Shown here piece after piece: positions 63,938-64,000 of a stretch of 64,000 nucleotides of DNA. The position numbers were made by a program, and so were the translations under genes. Within the stretch, counting starts at the first letter, position 1. The number at the start of each line of letters is the position of its first letter. The DNA comes from Quadrisphaera setariae (lineage in GTDB: Bacteria; Actinomycetota; Actinomycetes; Actinomycetales; Quadrisphaeraceae). The notes beneath the pieces are model-generated. The model searched no databases. It was not told the origin of the DNA and saw nothing but the letters and a program-made list of their open reading frames with translations. The stretch lies in NCBI RefSeq assembly GCF_008041935.1, contig NZ_VKAC01000017.1, forward strand, positions 25,961 through 89,960, read 5' to 3'.

Positions 63938-64000
63938 ATGAGCGAGGTGGATGAGCGCCCCCAGGAGACGCCGCCACCTGCCCCCACCACCCCAGGAACC
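63938..64000 (+). CDS. N-terminal fragment of a gene cut by the window edge
   Basis: Only 21 codons are visible: MSEVDERPQETPPPAPTTPG and one more residue. The Pro/Thr-rich start looks like a disordered N-terminal tail and does not identify the protein. The SOS-box-like operator suggests a DNA-damage gene (lexA, a repair polymerase or a helicase are examples), which the next bases would settle. Confidence 0.6.
   Translation, partial: MSEVDERPQETPPPAPTTPGT

Overview
This is a stretch of chromosome from a very GC-rich actinobacterium. Third codon positions are almost all G or C, and GTG starts outnumber ATG starts. From nitroreductase through the RNA methyltransferase, the gene order follows the conserved actinobacterial block known in Mycobacterium tuberculosis as Rv2689c-Rv2701c and in Streptomyces around parC, sepH and dut. 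Protein style suggests Kineosporiales (Kineococcus- or Quadrisphaera-like), but that is an inference. I saw no rRNA, tRNA, CRISPR array, insertion sequence or prophage. The window reads as ordinary core and near-core chromosome.

Layout. Positions 1-9534 hold the 5' part of topoisomerase IV subunit A, a zinc-ribbon membrane protein, a nitroreductase, a protein acetyltransferase (Pat), a DUF5998/phosphodiesterase pair and thymidine kinase. Positions 9559-17641 hold the septation protein SepH, ferrochelatase, an inositol-monophosphatase-like enzyme, DUF4193, DUF3093, dUTPase, DUF3710, an OB-fold protein and DUF3159. Positions 17635-22664 hold two TrkA-like RCK proteins (CeoC, CeoB) divergent from a KimA-type potassium permease, then a TrmA-family RNA methyltransferase. 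Positions 22709-26801 are an iron-siderophore importer controlled by an almost canonical IdeR/DmdR1 box. Aconitase follows (26952-29819). Positions 29927-36632 are a LacI-regulated sugar importer divergent from a glycogen-debranching-type glycosidase, with one LacI operator between them.

Positions 36722-41202 hold a small unknown protein, dxs and two unknown proteins. Positions 41403-47424 are a run of two amino-acid permeases, an ABC exporter and an AlkZ-like winged-helix protein. Positions 47437-51189 (minus strand) hold a circularly permuted class III CoA-transferase, an ATP-grasp ligase, a PhzF isomerase and a deazaflavin-type oxidoreductase. Positions 51289-54734 are fadA-fadB (beta-oxidation), preceded by tandem GGTAC operators. 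Positions 55174-63683 hold the antiporter NhaA, the KtrA/KtrB potassium channel and a large NAD-glutamate dehydrogenase. A gene truncated by the window edge begins at 63938 behind a LexA-box-like promoter.

Two themes cut across the window. Ion homeostasis is over-represented: KimA-like permease with two RCK proteins, KtrAB, and NhaA. Many genes also appear to be leaderless, because an xAnnnT hexamer (TAnnnT in the clearest seven) ends 6-8 nt before the start codon with no Shine-Dalgarno sequence. I used that pattern to choose several starts. I did not find a convincing wholly new multi-gene system. The best candidates for new biology are the ATP-grasp/PhzF/CoA-transferase neighbourhood, the KimA-RCK pairing, the tandem operator before fadAB, and a very strong G-quadruplex tract at 36658-36681.
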